Source of the DNA: an uncultured Actinoplanes sp.
GTDB taxonomy: Bacteria > Actinomycetota > Actinomycetes > Mycobacteriales > Micromonosporaceae
DNA: 15,789 nucleotides
Reading direction: 5' to 3'
Assembly: GCA_934667465.1 (NCBI GenBank)
Contig: CAKUMG010000037.1
Coordinates: forward strand, 1-15,789
The notes beneath the pieces are model-generated. The model did not search any database. It had not been told where the DNA came from and saw only the letters and a list, made by a program, of their open reading frames with translations. Below, piece by piece: positions 1 to 5,324 of the stretch. Position 1 is the first letter of the stretch. Every line of letters begins with the position of its first letter. The position numbers and the translations under genes are program-made.

Positions 1-132
1 CCGGAAGTACTCACCCTTGAGGCCGTGCACGGTCGCCTGCTGCGCGGGCGGTGCGGGCTGCGCGGCGGCCGGCCCGGCGGGCGCGACGAGGGTGGAGAGG
101 GTCAGCAGGACGGCGAGGAGAAGTGGTCGCAC
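1..132 (-). CDS. Secreted PA14-domain protein, N-terminal fragment (cut by left edge)
   Basis: Only the first 44 codons lie in the window and the frame is open to base 1. The GTG start at 130-132 is preceded by GAAGGG about 6 nt upstream. Residues 1-24 form a clear Sec signal peptide: short basic start (MRP), hydrophobic core rich in Leu/Val/Ala, and an AAA-type cleavage region. A Pro/Ala-rich stretch follows, then HGLKGEYFR. The motif GLKGEYF is typical of the start of PA14 domains, carbohydrate-binding beta-barrels often attached to glycoside hydrolases. The protein is therefore probably exported and may act on glycans, but the catalytic part is outside the window, so no enzyme family can be given. 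It lies downstream of the RidA-like gene on the same strand, with a candidate promoter of its own. Confidence 0.72.
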   Translation of the reverse strand, partial: MRPLLLAVLLTLSTLVAPAGPAAAQPAPPAQQATVHGLKGEYFR

Positions 133-165
133 GTGTTTCCCTTCGATCAACGACGGGTTACGGCC

Positions 166-195
166 ACATTCACGCATGCACATGCATCATGTCAA
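166..195 (-). promoter_or_regulatory. Candidate sigma70-type promoter of the PA14 gene, with tandem hexamers in the spacer
   Basis: Read on the minus strand, TTGACA (190-195) is a perfect -35 box. It is separated by 18 bp from GAATGT (166-171), a weak -10 box. Transcription would start near 159, about 27 nt before the GTG start. The spacer holds two direct CATGCA copies on the plus strand (175-180 and 181-186) followed by TCATG, a possible regulator site. The -35 match is seen directly; activity is inferred. Confidence 0.4.
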
Positions 196-245
196 CAGAA
201 CGAAACACATCCGGACACGCTCGCTCAGTCCCGCCCCCACTCCGC

Positions 246-671
246 TCACCGGCGCGCGATCATCCTGATCTCGACGAGCAGCTCGGGAAAGGCCAGCCGC
301 GCGATGCCGATCATCGTGCTCGCGACCTGCGGGTCCGGGCGCCCGTACGCCTCCTTGCGCACCACCTTGGCCGCGGCGTCGCCCTCGTCCGCGTCCACCA
401 CGTACAGCGTCTCCTCGACCACGTCGTCGAGGGTGGCCCCGAATCGCCCGAGCAGCTCCGCCGCGTTCGCATAGCACTGCCGCATCTGGTCGGCCATGCC
501 GGCGACGCTCGTGACCCGCCCCGCATCGTCGACGGGGGCGGGCGCGACGAGCTCCGGCCCGTCGTGGGACACCTGTCCGGAGAGGTAGATGGTGTCGCCG
601 TGCCGTACCGCCTGGGCGTAGCCGTAATCCTTCTCCCACGGGACGCCGAAGCTCTCGATCTGCTTGCTCAT
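246..671 (-). CDS. RidA/YjgF/YER057c/UK114 family protein lacking the canonical catalytic Arg
   Basis: 141 aa, full length for the family of small trimeric cytosolic proteins. It begins MSKQIES and contains PWEKDYGYAQAV, then SGQVSHDG, a family core feature, and ends LVEIRMIARR. Classical RidA hydrolyses reactive enamine/imine intermediates using an Arg (Arg105 in E. coli) just before the VEVARLP-type strand. Here the matching stretch reads DPQVASTMIGIARLAFPE, with Ser/Thr where that Arg should be. The WE...GY start also fits the Rid subfamilies without this Arg. So the fold is well supported, but imine deaminase activity is doubtful. The ATG at 669-671 is chosen because upstream codons do not look like this family, although no good Shine-Dalgarno is visible. 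It is divergent from the GlxA-type regulator (78 bp between starts), suggesting control by it. Confidence 0.88.
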   Translation of the reverse strand: MSKQIESFGVPWEKDYGYAQAVRHGDTIYLSGQVSHDGPELVAPAPVDDAGRVTSVAGMADQMRQCYANAAELLGRFGATLDDVVEETLYVVDADEGDAAAKVVRKEAYGRPDPQVASTMIGIARLAFPELLVEIRMIARR

Positions 672-715
672 GCGGTCGACGCTACGAGCCGCTGCGGGCT
701 GCGACGAGGGGCCGC

Positions 716-742
716 CGTGCCGGATAACGTAAAGATCGTGCC
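716..742 (+). promoter_or_regulatory. Direct CGTGCC repeats between the divergent RidA-like and AraC-type genes
   Basis: CGTGCC occurs at 716-721 and 737-742, a spacing of exactly 21 bp or two helical turns. They lie in the 78-bp region between the RidA-like start (671) and the regulator start (750). AraC-family proteins commonly bind direct half-sites with about this spacing. A third copy at 773-778 is inside the regulator's coding sequence. Binding is inferred. Short GC-rich hexamers can recur by chance in such DNA. Confidence 0.3.
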
Positions 743-749
743 AACGCCG

Positions 750-1622
750 ATGACCGAGGTCGTGATCCTCGCCGTGCCGCGCTACTACCCGCTCGACGTG
801 GCGCTGCCCGAGCACGTGCTGAGCCGGCACCCGGGTTACCGGGTCGCGGTCCGCGGCGAGACCGAACTGACCGGGGCCGAGGACGCCGACGCGATCATCG
901 TGCCCGGCTACGACGAGCCGGGGCTGCCGCTGCCCGAGCCCTACCTCGAGACCCTGCGGCTCGCGGGGGAGCGCGGCGCCCGGATCGTGACCCTGTGCAC
1001 CGGGGTGTTCGCGCCGGCCGCCGCCGGGATGCTCGCCGGGCGCACGGTGACCACGCACTGGCAGCACGCCGCCGAGCTGCGCGCCCTGCACCCCGGCCTG
1101 CGCGTGCTGGACGACAAGCTGCTGGCCGAGGACGGCCCGTTCCTGACCTCGGCGGGCGCCACCGCCGGCATCGACGCCTGCCTGCACCTGATCCGCGCCG
1201 GCCACGGTGCCGCCGCGGCGGACGAGGTGGCCCGGCAGGTCATCTTCTCGCCCGTACGCGCCGCGGACGAGCCGCAGGTCACGCACGCGCCCGCCGAGGA
1301 GCGCGCCACCCTGCGGGCCACCCGCGAGTGGGCCGCCGCCCGGCTCGGCGAGCCGCTCACCGTCCAGCGGCTGGCGGACCACAGCCGGCAGTCCCGCCGG
1401 ACGTTCATCCGGCACTTCGAGCGCGAGACCGGCATGGCACCGATGCGCTGGGTGGGACTGCAGCGCCTGTACGCCGCGCGGCGCCTGCTGGAAAGCACGG
1501 ACCGCCCGATCGACCGCGTCGCCGCGGACGCGGGCCTCGGCACCGCCGCCAACCTGCGCGGTCTTCCGCCGCGAGCTGGGCGTCGCGCCGAGCGCCTACC
1601 GGCGCAGCCACACCGGCCGTGA
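750..1622 (+). CDS. GlxA-type transcriptional regulator (DJ-1/PfpI domain plus AraC HTH), C-terminus frameshifted
   Basis: Residues 1 to about 165 form a DJ-1/PfpI (class I glutamine amidotransferase-like) domain. The strand VVILAVPRYYPLDV, the elbow TLCTGVFAPAAAGMLAGR with Cys83, and TTHW are the hallmark of GlxA-type AraC regulators. Residues from about 185 form the AraC double HTH, with LTVQRLADHSRQSRRTFIRHFERETGMAP as the first half. The second half runs to GTAANLR (residue 270), then loses its frame. The expected ending FRRELGVAPSAYRRS lies in another frame that stops at 1635. As written the protein is 290 aa with about 20 aberrant terminal residues; repaired it would be 295 aa. ATG 750 is preferred because the domain starts right there; in-frame GTGs exist at 717 and 738. 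It probably controls the divergent RidA-like gene. The ligand is unknown. Confidence 0.85.
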   Translation: MTEVVILAVPRYYPLDVALPEHVLSRHPGYRVAVRGETELTGAEDADAIIVPGYDEPGLPLPEPYLETLRLAGERGARIVTLCTGVFAPAAAGMLAGRTVTTHWQHAAELRALHPGLRVLDDKLLAEDGPFLTSAGATAGIDACLHLIRAGHGAAAADEVARQVIFSPVRAADEPQVTHAPAEERATLRATREWAAARLGEPLTVQRLADHSRQSRRTFIRHFERETGMAPMRWVGLQRLYAARRLLESTDRPIDRVAADAGLGTAANLRGLPPRAGRRAERLPAQPHRP

Positions 1623-1635
1623 CGTGCGGAATTGA
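1557..1635 (+). other. Displaced-frame 3' end of the GlxA-type regulator (2-nt deletion)
   Basis: Around 1557-1561 the sequence reads CTGCGCGGTCTTC. Family members have LR, two residues, then FRRELG. Restoring one CG dinucleotide gives CTG CGC GCG GTC TTC, that is LRAVFRRELG, followed by VAPSAYRRSHTG and a TGA at 1633-1635. The remnant is intact and well conserved. The lesion is therefore either recent or a base-calling error in a CGCG run. It hits the recognition region of the second HTH. Confidence 0.8.
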
Positions 1636-1682
1636 CGTTCGCGCAGCCTTTCGTTGAGGCGCGGTGGTGATCCTTCCTCCGA

Positions 1683-1698
1683 CGACGAACGATCGTCG
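1683..1698. repeat. Imperfect palindrome just upstream of the I36-like gene's ribosome binding site
   Basis: The 16-mer CGACGAACGATCGTCG reads the same on the other strand at 14 of 16 positions and ends 2 nt before GAAGGAG (1701-1707). As RNA it could form a 6-bp stem (1683-1688 with 1693-1698) with an ACGA loop directly before the Shine-Dalgarno. It could be an operator or a leader hairpin; neither is shown. Confidence 0.3.
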
Positions 1699-1711
1699 AC
1701 GAAGGAGAGTC

Positions 1712-2125
1712 ATGAAGCTTCGGATGCGACGCACGGCGACCCTGTTCGCGGCGCTCACCCTCACCGCGGCGGGCATCGCGATCCCGGCCCAGGCGGCGTC
1801 GGCCGCTCCGCCCAAGCCCCCGGCCCCCGCCGCCGCCTCGAACCCGCGGGCGATCGGCGACTGCCCGTCGTCCTACGCGTGCCTCTGGTACTACACGAAC
1901 TTCACCGGCGCGCGCTGGCAGGGGCAGAACTCCAACCCGACCATCAGCACCTCGCTGCGCAACCTGTCGGAGTCGGCGTACAACAACGGCCAGAACTGCA
2001 CCGTGCACTGGTACCGCAACGCCAACTACGGCGGCGCGCGGCTCAACATGGCCCGCGGCGCGGCGATCGGCAACCTCTACGACATCGGCTGGGCCAACGA
2101 CATCGAGTCGATGAACTGGTGCTGA
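1712..2125 (+). CDS. Secreted peptidase inhibitor family I36-like protein (SMPI / crystallin-like fold)
   Basis: 137 aa. The ATG at 1712 follows GAAGGAG by 4 nt; an earlier in-frame ATG at 1664 lacks a site and would bury the signal peptide. Residues 1-31 are a Sec signal (basic MKLRMRR, hydrophobic core, AQAASA). A Pro/Ala-rich segment leads to a compact domain from about 48. GDCPSSYACLWYYTNFTGARW and CTVHWYRNANYGGARLNM resemble the repeated strands of beta/gamma-crystallin-like proteins, as in the Streptomyces metalloproteinase inhibitor SMPI (family I36). Cys51, 57, 96 and 137 could make two disulfides. The inhibitor role is a family-based prediction: many I36-annotated actinobacterial proteins are untested. 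It is probably monocistronic, closed by a strong hairpin. Confidence 0.82.
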   Translation: MKLRMRRTATLFAALTLTAAGIAIPAQAASAAPPKPPAPAAASNPRAIGDCPSSYACLWYYTNFTGARWQGQNSNPTISTSLRNLSESAYNNGQNCTVHWYRNANYGGARLNMARGAAIGNLYDIGWANDIESMNWC

Positions 2126-2137
2126 GCACGTTCCTGC

Positions 2138-2168
2138 GGCCGGCCGGGGGTTCCGCCCCCGGCCGGCC
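2138..2168 (+). terminator. Strong GC-rich stem-loop terminator after the I36-like gene
   Basis: A perfect 13-bp stem (2138-2150 with 2156-2168, left arm GGCCGGCCGGGGG) closes a 5-nt TTCCG loop, 12 nt after the TGA at 2123-2125. No U-tract follows, as is common for actinobacterial terminators. It separates the I36-like gene from the lipoprotein gene, whose Shine-Dalgarno starts only a few bases later at about 2175, so some readthrough is likely. Confidence 0.75.
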
Positions 2169-2192
2169 TGTTCCGAGGGGAGGATCGCTTCG

Positions 2193-3092
2193 ATGCGTAC
2201 GCGCGGCGTTGCGCTGCTGGCAGCCGCCGTGGCCGCCGGGGTCCTGGCCGGCTGCGGGGAGCGGCCCGGCACCGAGCCGCCCGGTGCTCCCAGCGCCGCC
2301 ACGGTCGACCTGATCACGCAGGCGGGCGGGTATCCCGAGCGGCGGCACCGGATCGACGTGGCGGAGGTGGAGCTCACCCGCCGGTGCATGAGCGCCGCGG
2401 GCTTCCGCTGGGACGGCGCCGCCGAGGCCTGGAACCCGGAGGCGGCGGAGGGCTCGACGATCAGCCTCGACCATCTGCGCGAGCACGGGTACGGGCTCTC
2501 CGGTGGCCCCGGCGGTGGGGAGCCGGGCGCGGCCGGTGACGAAGCCTCGCGCCGGGCCCTGTTCGGCGACGCCGCCGACATGGGGGAACTGGTGTCGCCG
2601 CGGGGCGCATCGTTCCGGTATCCGCGGCAGGGATGCGGCGCGCAGGCGTACGTCACGCTCTACGGCGACCTCGACACCTGGGCCCGGATCTCCTATCTGC
2701 CGCAGGAGCTCAATCTGCAGCTGGACGAGCGCGCCCGGGCGGACCCGCGCCATGCGGCCGAGGTGGGGGAGTGGCGGACCTGCATGTCCGCGCACGGCCA
2801 CCCGTACGCATCGCCGGAGGACGCCGTGGACGAGTTGCGCGACAAGTTCCGCACCGACCACCGCTCCCCGGCGCAACGCAAGGCCGAGGAGATCGATATC
2901 GCCGTGCAGGATGCATTGTGCGATCGGGAGGTCGGAAAGACGACGACCGCGCTGGAGATACGCCGTGAACTGGCCCGGCGATTGCCCGCCGATGACCTTG
3001 CGGAGATGTCTCGGCTGTCGGCGTTGTTCGGGCTCGCGGAAGAGCGCGCGAGGACGCAGATGCCCAGCTCGAGCGCGCCCCCGGCGGAATGA
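2193..3092 (+). CDS. Lipoprotein of unknown function with repeated Cys-Met motifs
   Basis: 299 aa. The ATG follows GGGGAGGA at good spacing. MRTRG, a hydrophobic stretch and the lipobox LAGC (Cys21) mark a type II signal peptide, so the mature protein is anchored on the outer membrane face. I do not recognise a named family. There are four further cysteines (65, 148, 197, 243). Two sit in similar contexts, RRCMSAAGFRW and RTCMSAHGHPY, suggesting two related helical segments, perhaps paired by disulfides. Residues 105-120 are a Gly-rich low-complexity loop, and the last third is charged and helical. It lies between the I36-like protein and the SARP-type regulator on the same strand, but no functional link can be shown. 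The hairpin upstream argues against tight cotranscription. Confidence 0.82.
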   Translation: MRTRGVALLAAAVAAGVLAGCGERPGTEPPGAPSAATVDLITQAGGYPERRHRIDVAEVELTRRCMSAAGFRWDGAAEAWNPEAAEGSTISLDHLREHGYGLSGGPGGGEPGAAGDEASRRALFGDAADMGELVSPRGASFRYPRQGCGAQAYVTLYGDLDTWARISYLPQELNLQLDERARADPRHAAEVGEWRTCMSAHGHPYASPEDAVDELRDKFRTDHRSPAQRKAEEIDIAVQDALCDREVGKTTTALEIRRELARRLPADDLAEMSRLSALFGLAEERARTQMPSSSAPPAE

Positions 3093-3212
3093 TCACCGAA
3101 TTCTGATGTGTCGGCGAAAACTGTCCAAATATAGATACTGGCGATTCCTTAACACATGTGTCATGGTCGCACGGTAGGTCGTTGACGGGGGTCGACCGAA
3201 CGGGGTGCGCCG
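3093..3212 (+). promoter_or_regulatory. AT-richer leader of the SARP gene with a 10-bp palindrome
   Basis: This 120-bp gap is visibly richer in A/T than its surroundings, especially 3094-3165. It contains TATAGA (3130-3135) as a possible -10 box without a convincing -35. It also holds the perfect palindrome ACACATGTGT (3152-3161), a possible operator. A promoter for the SARP-type gene is very likely here, but its exact position cannot be fixed by eye. Confidence 0.35.
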
Positions 3213-3992
3213 ATGATTGCTGTGCGTCTGCTGGGTCCGGTTCAGATCTTTTCCGGGCAGGATTTCGTCGATTGCGGACCGGCGCGGCAGCGCTGCGTCC
3301 TGGCCGCGCTGGCGGTCGACGCGGGGCGGCCGGTGCCGATCCCGACGCTGATCGATCGGGTGTGGGACGAGAGCCCGCCGCAGCGCGCCCAGCATGCGCT
3401 GCAGGTCTATCTGTCCCGGATCCGCGGCGTCCTGGCCGAGGCCGGGACCGAAGCCGAGGCCGGTTCCGGAGCGAGCGCGGGGATCAGCCGTCGCAGCGGC
3501 GGCTACGCCCTGGAGCTCGGCGGCGGCCGGCTCGACCTGGCCGGGGTCCGGGCCGCGCTCGCCCTGGCCGCCCGGCCCGGGATCACGCCCGACGTGCGGG
3601 GTGACGCCCTCGAGCGCGCGCTGCGGCTCTGGGAGGGTCTGCCGCTGGCCGACCTGCAGGGCCGGTGGGTCGATCAGGCCCGGCAGCAGTGGCGGCAGCT
3701 GCGCCTCGAGACCTTGATCCGCTGGGCGGGCGCGCGGCTCGAGTCGGGCCGGGCCGACGAGGTGATCGGCGCGCTGTCCGGCGCGATCGCCGACTTCCCG
3801 CTCGCGGAGCCGCTTCGGGCGGCGCAGATGCGGGCGCTGGTCGCGGCCCACCGGCGGGCCGAGGCACTGGCCGCGTACGAGTCGGCCCGCGCGCACCTGG
3901 CCGAGGAACTGGGCGTGGACCCCGGGCCGGAGCTGACCGTGCTGCACCGCGACATCCTGCGGGGGCAGGTCCCGGCGCCCGCCGCCGTGTGA
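3213..3992 (+). CDS. Small SARP-type transcriptional regulator (OmpR-like HTH plus BTAD domain)
   Basis: 259 aa, the usual size of a small SARP without an NB-ARC or TPR extension. Residues 1 to about 105 match the OmpR/PhoB-like winged helix of the AfsR/SARP family: IAVRLLGPVQIF at the start, ARQRCVLAALAVDAGRPVPI, LIDRVWDESPP, then HALQVYLSRIRGVL and a GGYAL turn. Residues 110-250 form the bacterial transcriptional activation domain, with LRLWEGLPLADL, PLAEPLRAAQMRAL, and AYESARAHLAEELGVDPGPEL near the end. Such proteins activate target promoters, often of secondary metabolite genes, by binding direct heptamer repeats. No biosynthetic genes lie nearby, so the target is unknown. The ribosome binding site is poor (GGGG). 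The 3' end is part of an imperfect tandem duplication. Confidence 0.88.
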   Translation: MIAVRLLGPVQIFSGQDFVDCGPARQRCVLAALAVDAGRPVPIPTLIDRVWDESPPQRAQHALQVYLSRIRGVLAEAGTEAEAGSGASAGISRRSGGYALELGGGRLDLAGVRAALALAARPGITPDVRGDALERALRLWEGLPLADLQGRWVDQARQQWRQLRLETLIRWAGARLESGRADEVIGALSGAIADFPLAEPLRAAQMRALVAAHRRAEALAAYESARAHLAEELGVDPGPELTVLHRDILRGQVPAPAAV

Positions 3993-4054
3993 CGGCAGCG
4001 ACCAGGCGGGGCAGGTCCGGCGCCCGCCGGCGCATGACGGGAGCGCTCAGGCGG
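3962..4054. repeat. Imperfect 46-bp tandem duplication spanning the convergent SARP and LacI gene ends
   Basis: Copy 1 (3962-4009) and copy 2 (4008-4054) start alike with GGGGCAGGTCC and end with CAGGCGG. Between these they share GGCGCCCGCC, TGACGG and AGCG with a few substitutions and one 1-nt gap. Copy 1 contains the SARP stop codon (3990-3992) and copy 2 the LacI stop codon (complement of 4047-4049). It looks like a local duplication that extended the intergenic space. Part of it (GAGCGCTC at 4041-4048) is a perfect 8-bp palindrome. Confidence 0.6.
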
Positions 4055-5060
4055 AGCCGCGGACGACGAGCGTGGCCGGCAGGGTGGTGGGTTCGGGGGG
4101 CGCCGCCGCGTCCTGGAGCATCGCCATCAGGGACTCGGCCGCGGCCGTACCGAAGCCGGTCTTGTCCTGCCCGATGGTGGTGAGTCCGGGAGGGATCAGC
4201 GCGGCGATCTCGATGTCGTCGAACCCGACGACCGCGATGTCGCCCGGCACGCTCAGCCCGGCCTCGTGGATCGCGCGCAGCGCCCCGATCGCCATCTCGT
4301 CGCCGGCCGCGAACACGGCGGTCGGCCGCGGATCGCGGGCGAGCAGCTGCCGCATGGCCGTGTGGCCACTGTCCAGATAGAAGTCGCCGCCCGCGATGTC
4401 GGCGTCGGCGAGGGGGATGCCCGCCGACGCGAGCGCCTCCCGGAAGCCGGCGAGCCGCTCGGCGGCGGGCAGGGTGCGGAGTGGGCCGGTGATGGTGGCG
4501 ATCCGCCGGTGGCCGCGTTCGATCAGGTGGGCGGCGGCCAGCCGCCCGCCGCCGGCGTTGTCCGACGTGACGTAGGTGCAGGTGGGCCCGGTGAACCGCA
4601 GGTCGAGCGCGACGCAGGGCACGTCGGCATCGACGAGCGCCAGCACCGCCGGGTCCCGGCTGCCGTTGTCGATGATGACCACGCCGTCGACGTTGTGCCG
4701 CCGCACCGCCCGCAGGAAGCGCTGCTGGTCGTCGCGGCCGGCACCCCGGTCGGGGGCGAGCATGAGCAGGTGCAGCCCGGCCATGCTCAGTGCGCTCTTG
4801 AGCGCGACGAGGATGTCCTGCAGGAACGGGTGCCGCCAGCCGGGGCGGCGGTGGTCGGTGTCCCAGACGAGCCCGACCATGTGGGACTTCTTGGTGGCGA
4901 GCGTGCGGGCCGACTCGTTCGGCAGGTAGCCGATCTCGGCGGCCGTGGCGAGGACGAGCTGGCGGGTGTGCGAGCTGACGACCTCGGGGGTGTTGAAGAC
5001 CCGCGACACGGTGGCCACGGAGACCTTGCACCGGCCGGCCAGCTCTCGGATCGTGGTCAT
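4047..5060 (-). CDS. LacI-family repressor of the divergent sugar-uptake operon
   Basis: 337 aa, standard LacI length. Residues 1-33 are the HTH (TIRELAGRCKVSVATVSRVFN) and 46-59 the hinge helix with ARTLATKKS. The rest is a periplasmic-binding-protein-like effector domain (VGLVWDTDHRRPGW, DGVVIIDNGS, AVFAAGDEMAIGALRAIHEAGLSVPGDIAVVGFDDIEIA). The recognition helix VSVATVSRV resembles the CcpA type, which binds sites of the TGTAA-CG-TTACA kind. This fits the TGTAACCGGTTTCA operators found upstream. The position matches CebR or BxlR beside cebEFG/bxlEFG. The likely inducer is an imported beta-oligosaccharide or its product. Its predicted start site lies inside an operator, so autorepression is likely. 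The assignment as CebR itself is not supported by the operator sequence. Confidence 0.93.
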   Translation of the reverse strand: MTTIRELAGRCKVSVATVSRVFNTPEVVSSHTRQLVLATAAEIGYLPNESARTLATKKSHMVGLVWDTDHRRPGWRHPFLQDILVALKSALSMAGLHLLMLAPDRGAGRDDQQRFLRAVRRHNVDGVVIIDNGSRDPAVLALVDADVPCVALDLRFTGPTCTYVTSDNAGGGRLAAAHLIERGHRRIATITGPLRTLPAAERLAGFREALASAGIPLADADIAGGDFYLDSGHTAMRQLLARDPRPTAVFAAGDEMAIGALRAIHEAGLSVPGDIAVVGFDDIEIAALIPPGLTTIGQDKTGFGTAAAESLMAMLQDAAAPPEPTTLPATLVVRGSA

Positions 5061-5073
5061 GTGAACGCCCCTA

Positions 5074-5087
5074 TGTAACCGGTTTCA
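5074..5087. promoter_or_regulatory. LacI-family operator O1 at the repressor gene's own promoter
   Basis: TGTAACCGGTTTCA, two 7-bp half-sites with a central CG and one mismatched pair. It is 14 nt from the repressor's ATG. The minus-strand promoter candidate TTGACG (5114-5119), 18 bp, TACGGT (5090-5095) would start transcription near 5083, inside the operator. Confidence 0.8.
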
Positions 5088-5089
5088 GG

Positions 5090-5119
5090 ACCGTAACAGC
5101 GACGTGTCACGGACGTCAA
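5090..5119 (-). promoter_or_regulatory. Candidate promoter of the LacI repressor gene
   Basis: On the minus strand TTGACG (5114-5119) and TACGGT (5090-5095) are separated by 18 bp and match 5 of 6 and 3 of 6 bases of the sigma70-type consensus. The -10 keeps the key T, A and T positions. The predicted start falls in operator O1. Seen by pattern only. Confidence 0.5.
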
Positions 5120-5137
5120 TGCTTCGTTGCTGTTACG
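5092..5137. repeat. 13-bp interrupted inverted repeat between the operators, unknown owner
   Basis: CGTAACAGCGACG (5092-5104) faces CGTTGCTGTTACG (5125-5137). The arms pair at 12 of 13 positions, including a perfect 9-bp CGTAACAGC block, with a 20-nt centre. A second pair, GTCACG (5106-5111) and CGTGAC (5142-5147), lies partly inside. The sequence differs from the 14-bp LacI operators. The left arm overlaps the repressor's candidate -10 and spacer, so a second regulator binding here would affect repressor synthesis. Confidence 0.5.
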
Positions 5138-5273
5138 TGTTCGTGACTTGACGGGCGGGGGATCGATGGGGGCAAACTCATGGCGCACCGGAGCCCATCC
5201 GCCCCGGTCGATTCCCCGGCCGCACCCTCCGCCGGACTCCGAGTACCTCGCACCTTCTCGTTGATGCGCACGA

Positions 5274-5287
5274 TGTAACCGGTTTCA
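5274..5287. promoter_or_regulatory. LacI-family operator O2 upstream of the sugar-uptake operon
   Basis: TGTAACCGGTTTCA, identical base for base and in orientation to O1, exactly 200 bp away. It directly abuts O3. A possible -35 (TTGATG, 5261-5266) lies just upstream, so O2 and O3 would cover the spacer/-10 and start region of the operon promoter. Confidence 0.82.
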
Positions 5288-5301
5288 TGTAACCGATTAC
5301 A
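5288..5301. promoter_or_regulatory. LacI-family operator O3, abutting O2
   Basis: TGTAACCGATTACA, with half-sites TGTAACC and the complement TGTAATC, so the same symmetry as O1 and O2 with one central mismatch. It begins where O2 ends and lies 23 nt before the binding-protein ATG, ahead of the AAGGGAG ribosome binding site (5311-5317). Confidence 0.78.
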
Positions 5302-5324
5302 TACGACAAAAAGGGAGAACGGAC

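Noticed and set aside
1557-1562. Programmed ribosomal frameshifting in the GlxA-type regulator
   Set aside because: A -2 shift would be needed, and no slippery heptamer or downstream structure is evident. A 2-nt deletion in a CGCG run is simpler, and this family is not known to use recoding.
3213-3992. SARP gene as a sign of an antibiotic biosynthetic cluster
   Set aside because: No polyketide, peptide synthetase, terpene or tailoring gene is in the window. Both flanks are unrelated, so a lone regulator does not support the call.
4038-4051. CebR-like core GGGAGCGCTC near the LacI and SARP gene ends
   Set aside because: Only 10 of 14 bases match and it lies at the junction of two gene 3' ends, not at a promoter. 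It is better explained as part of the tandem duplication.
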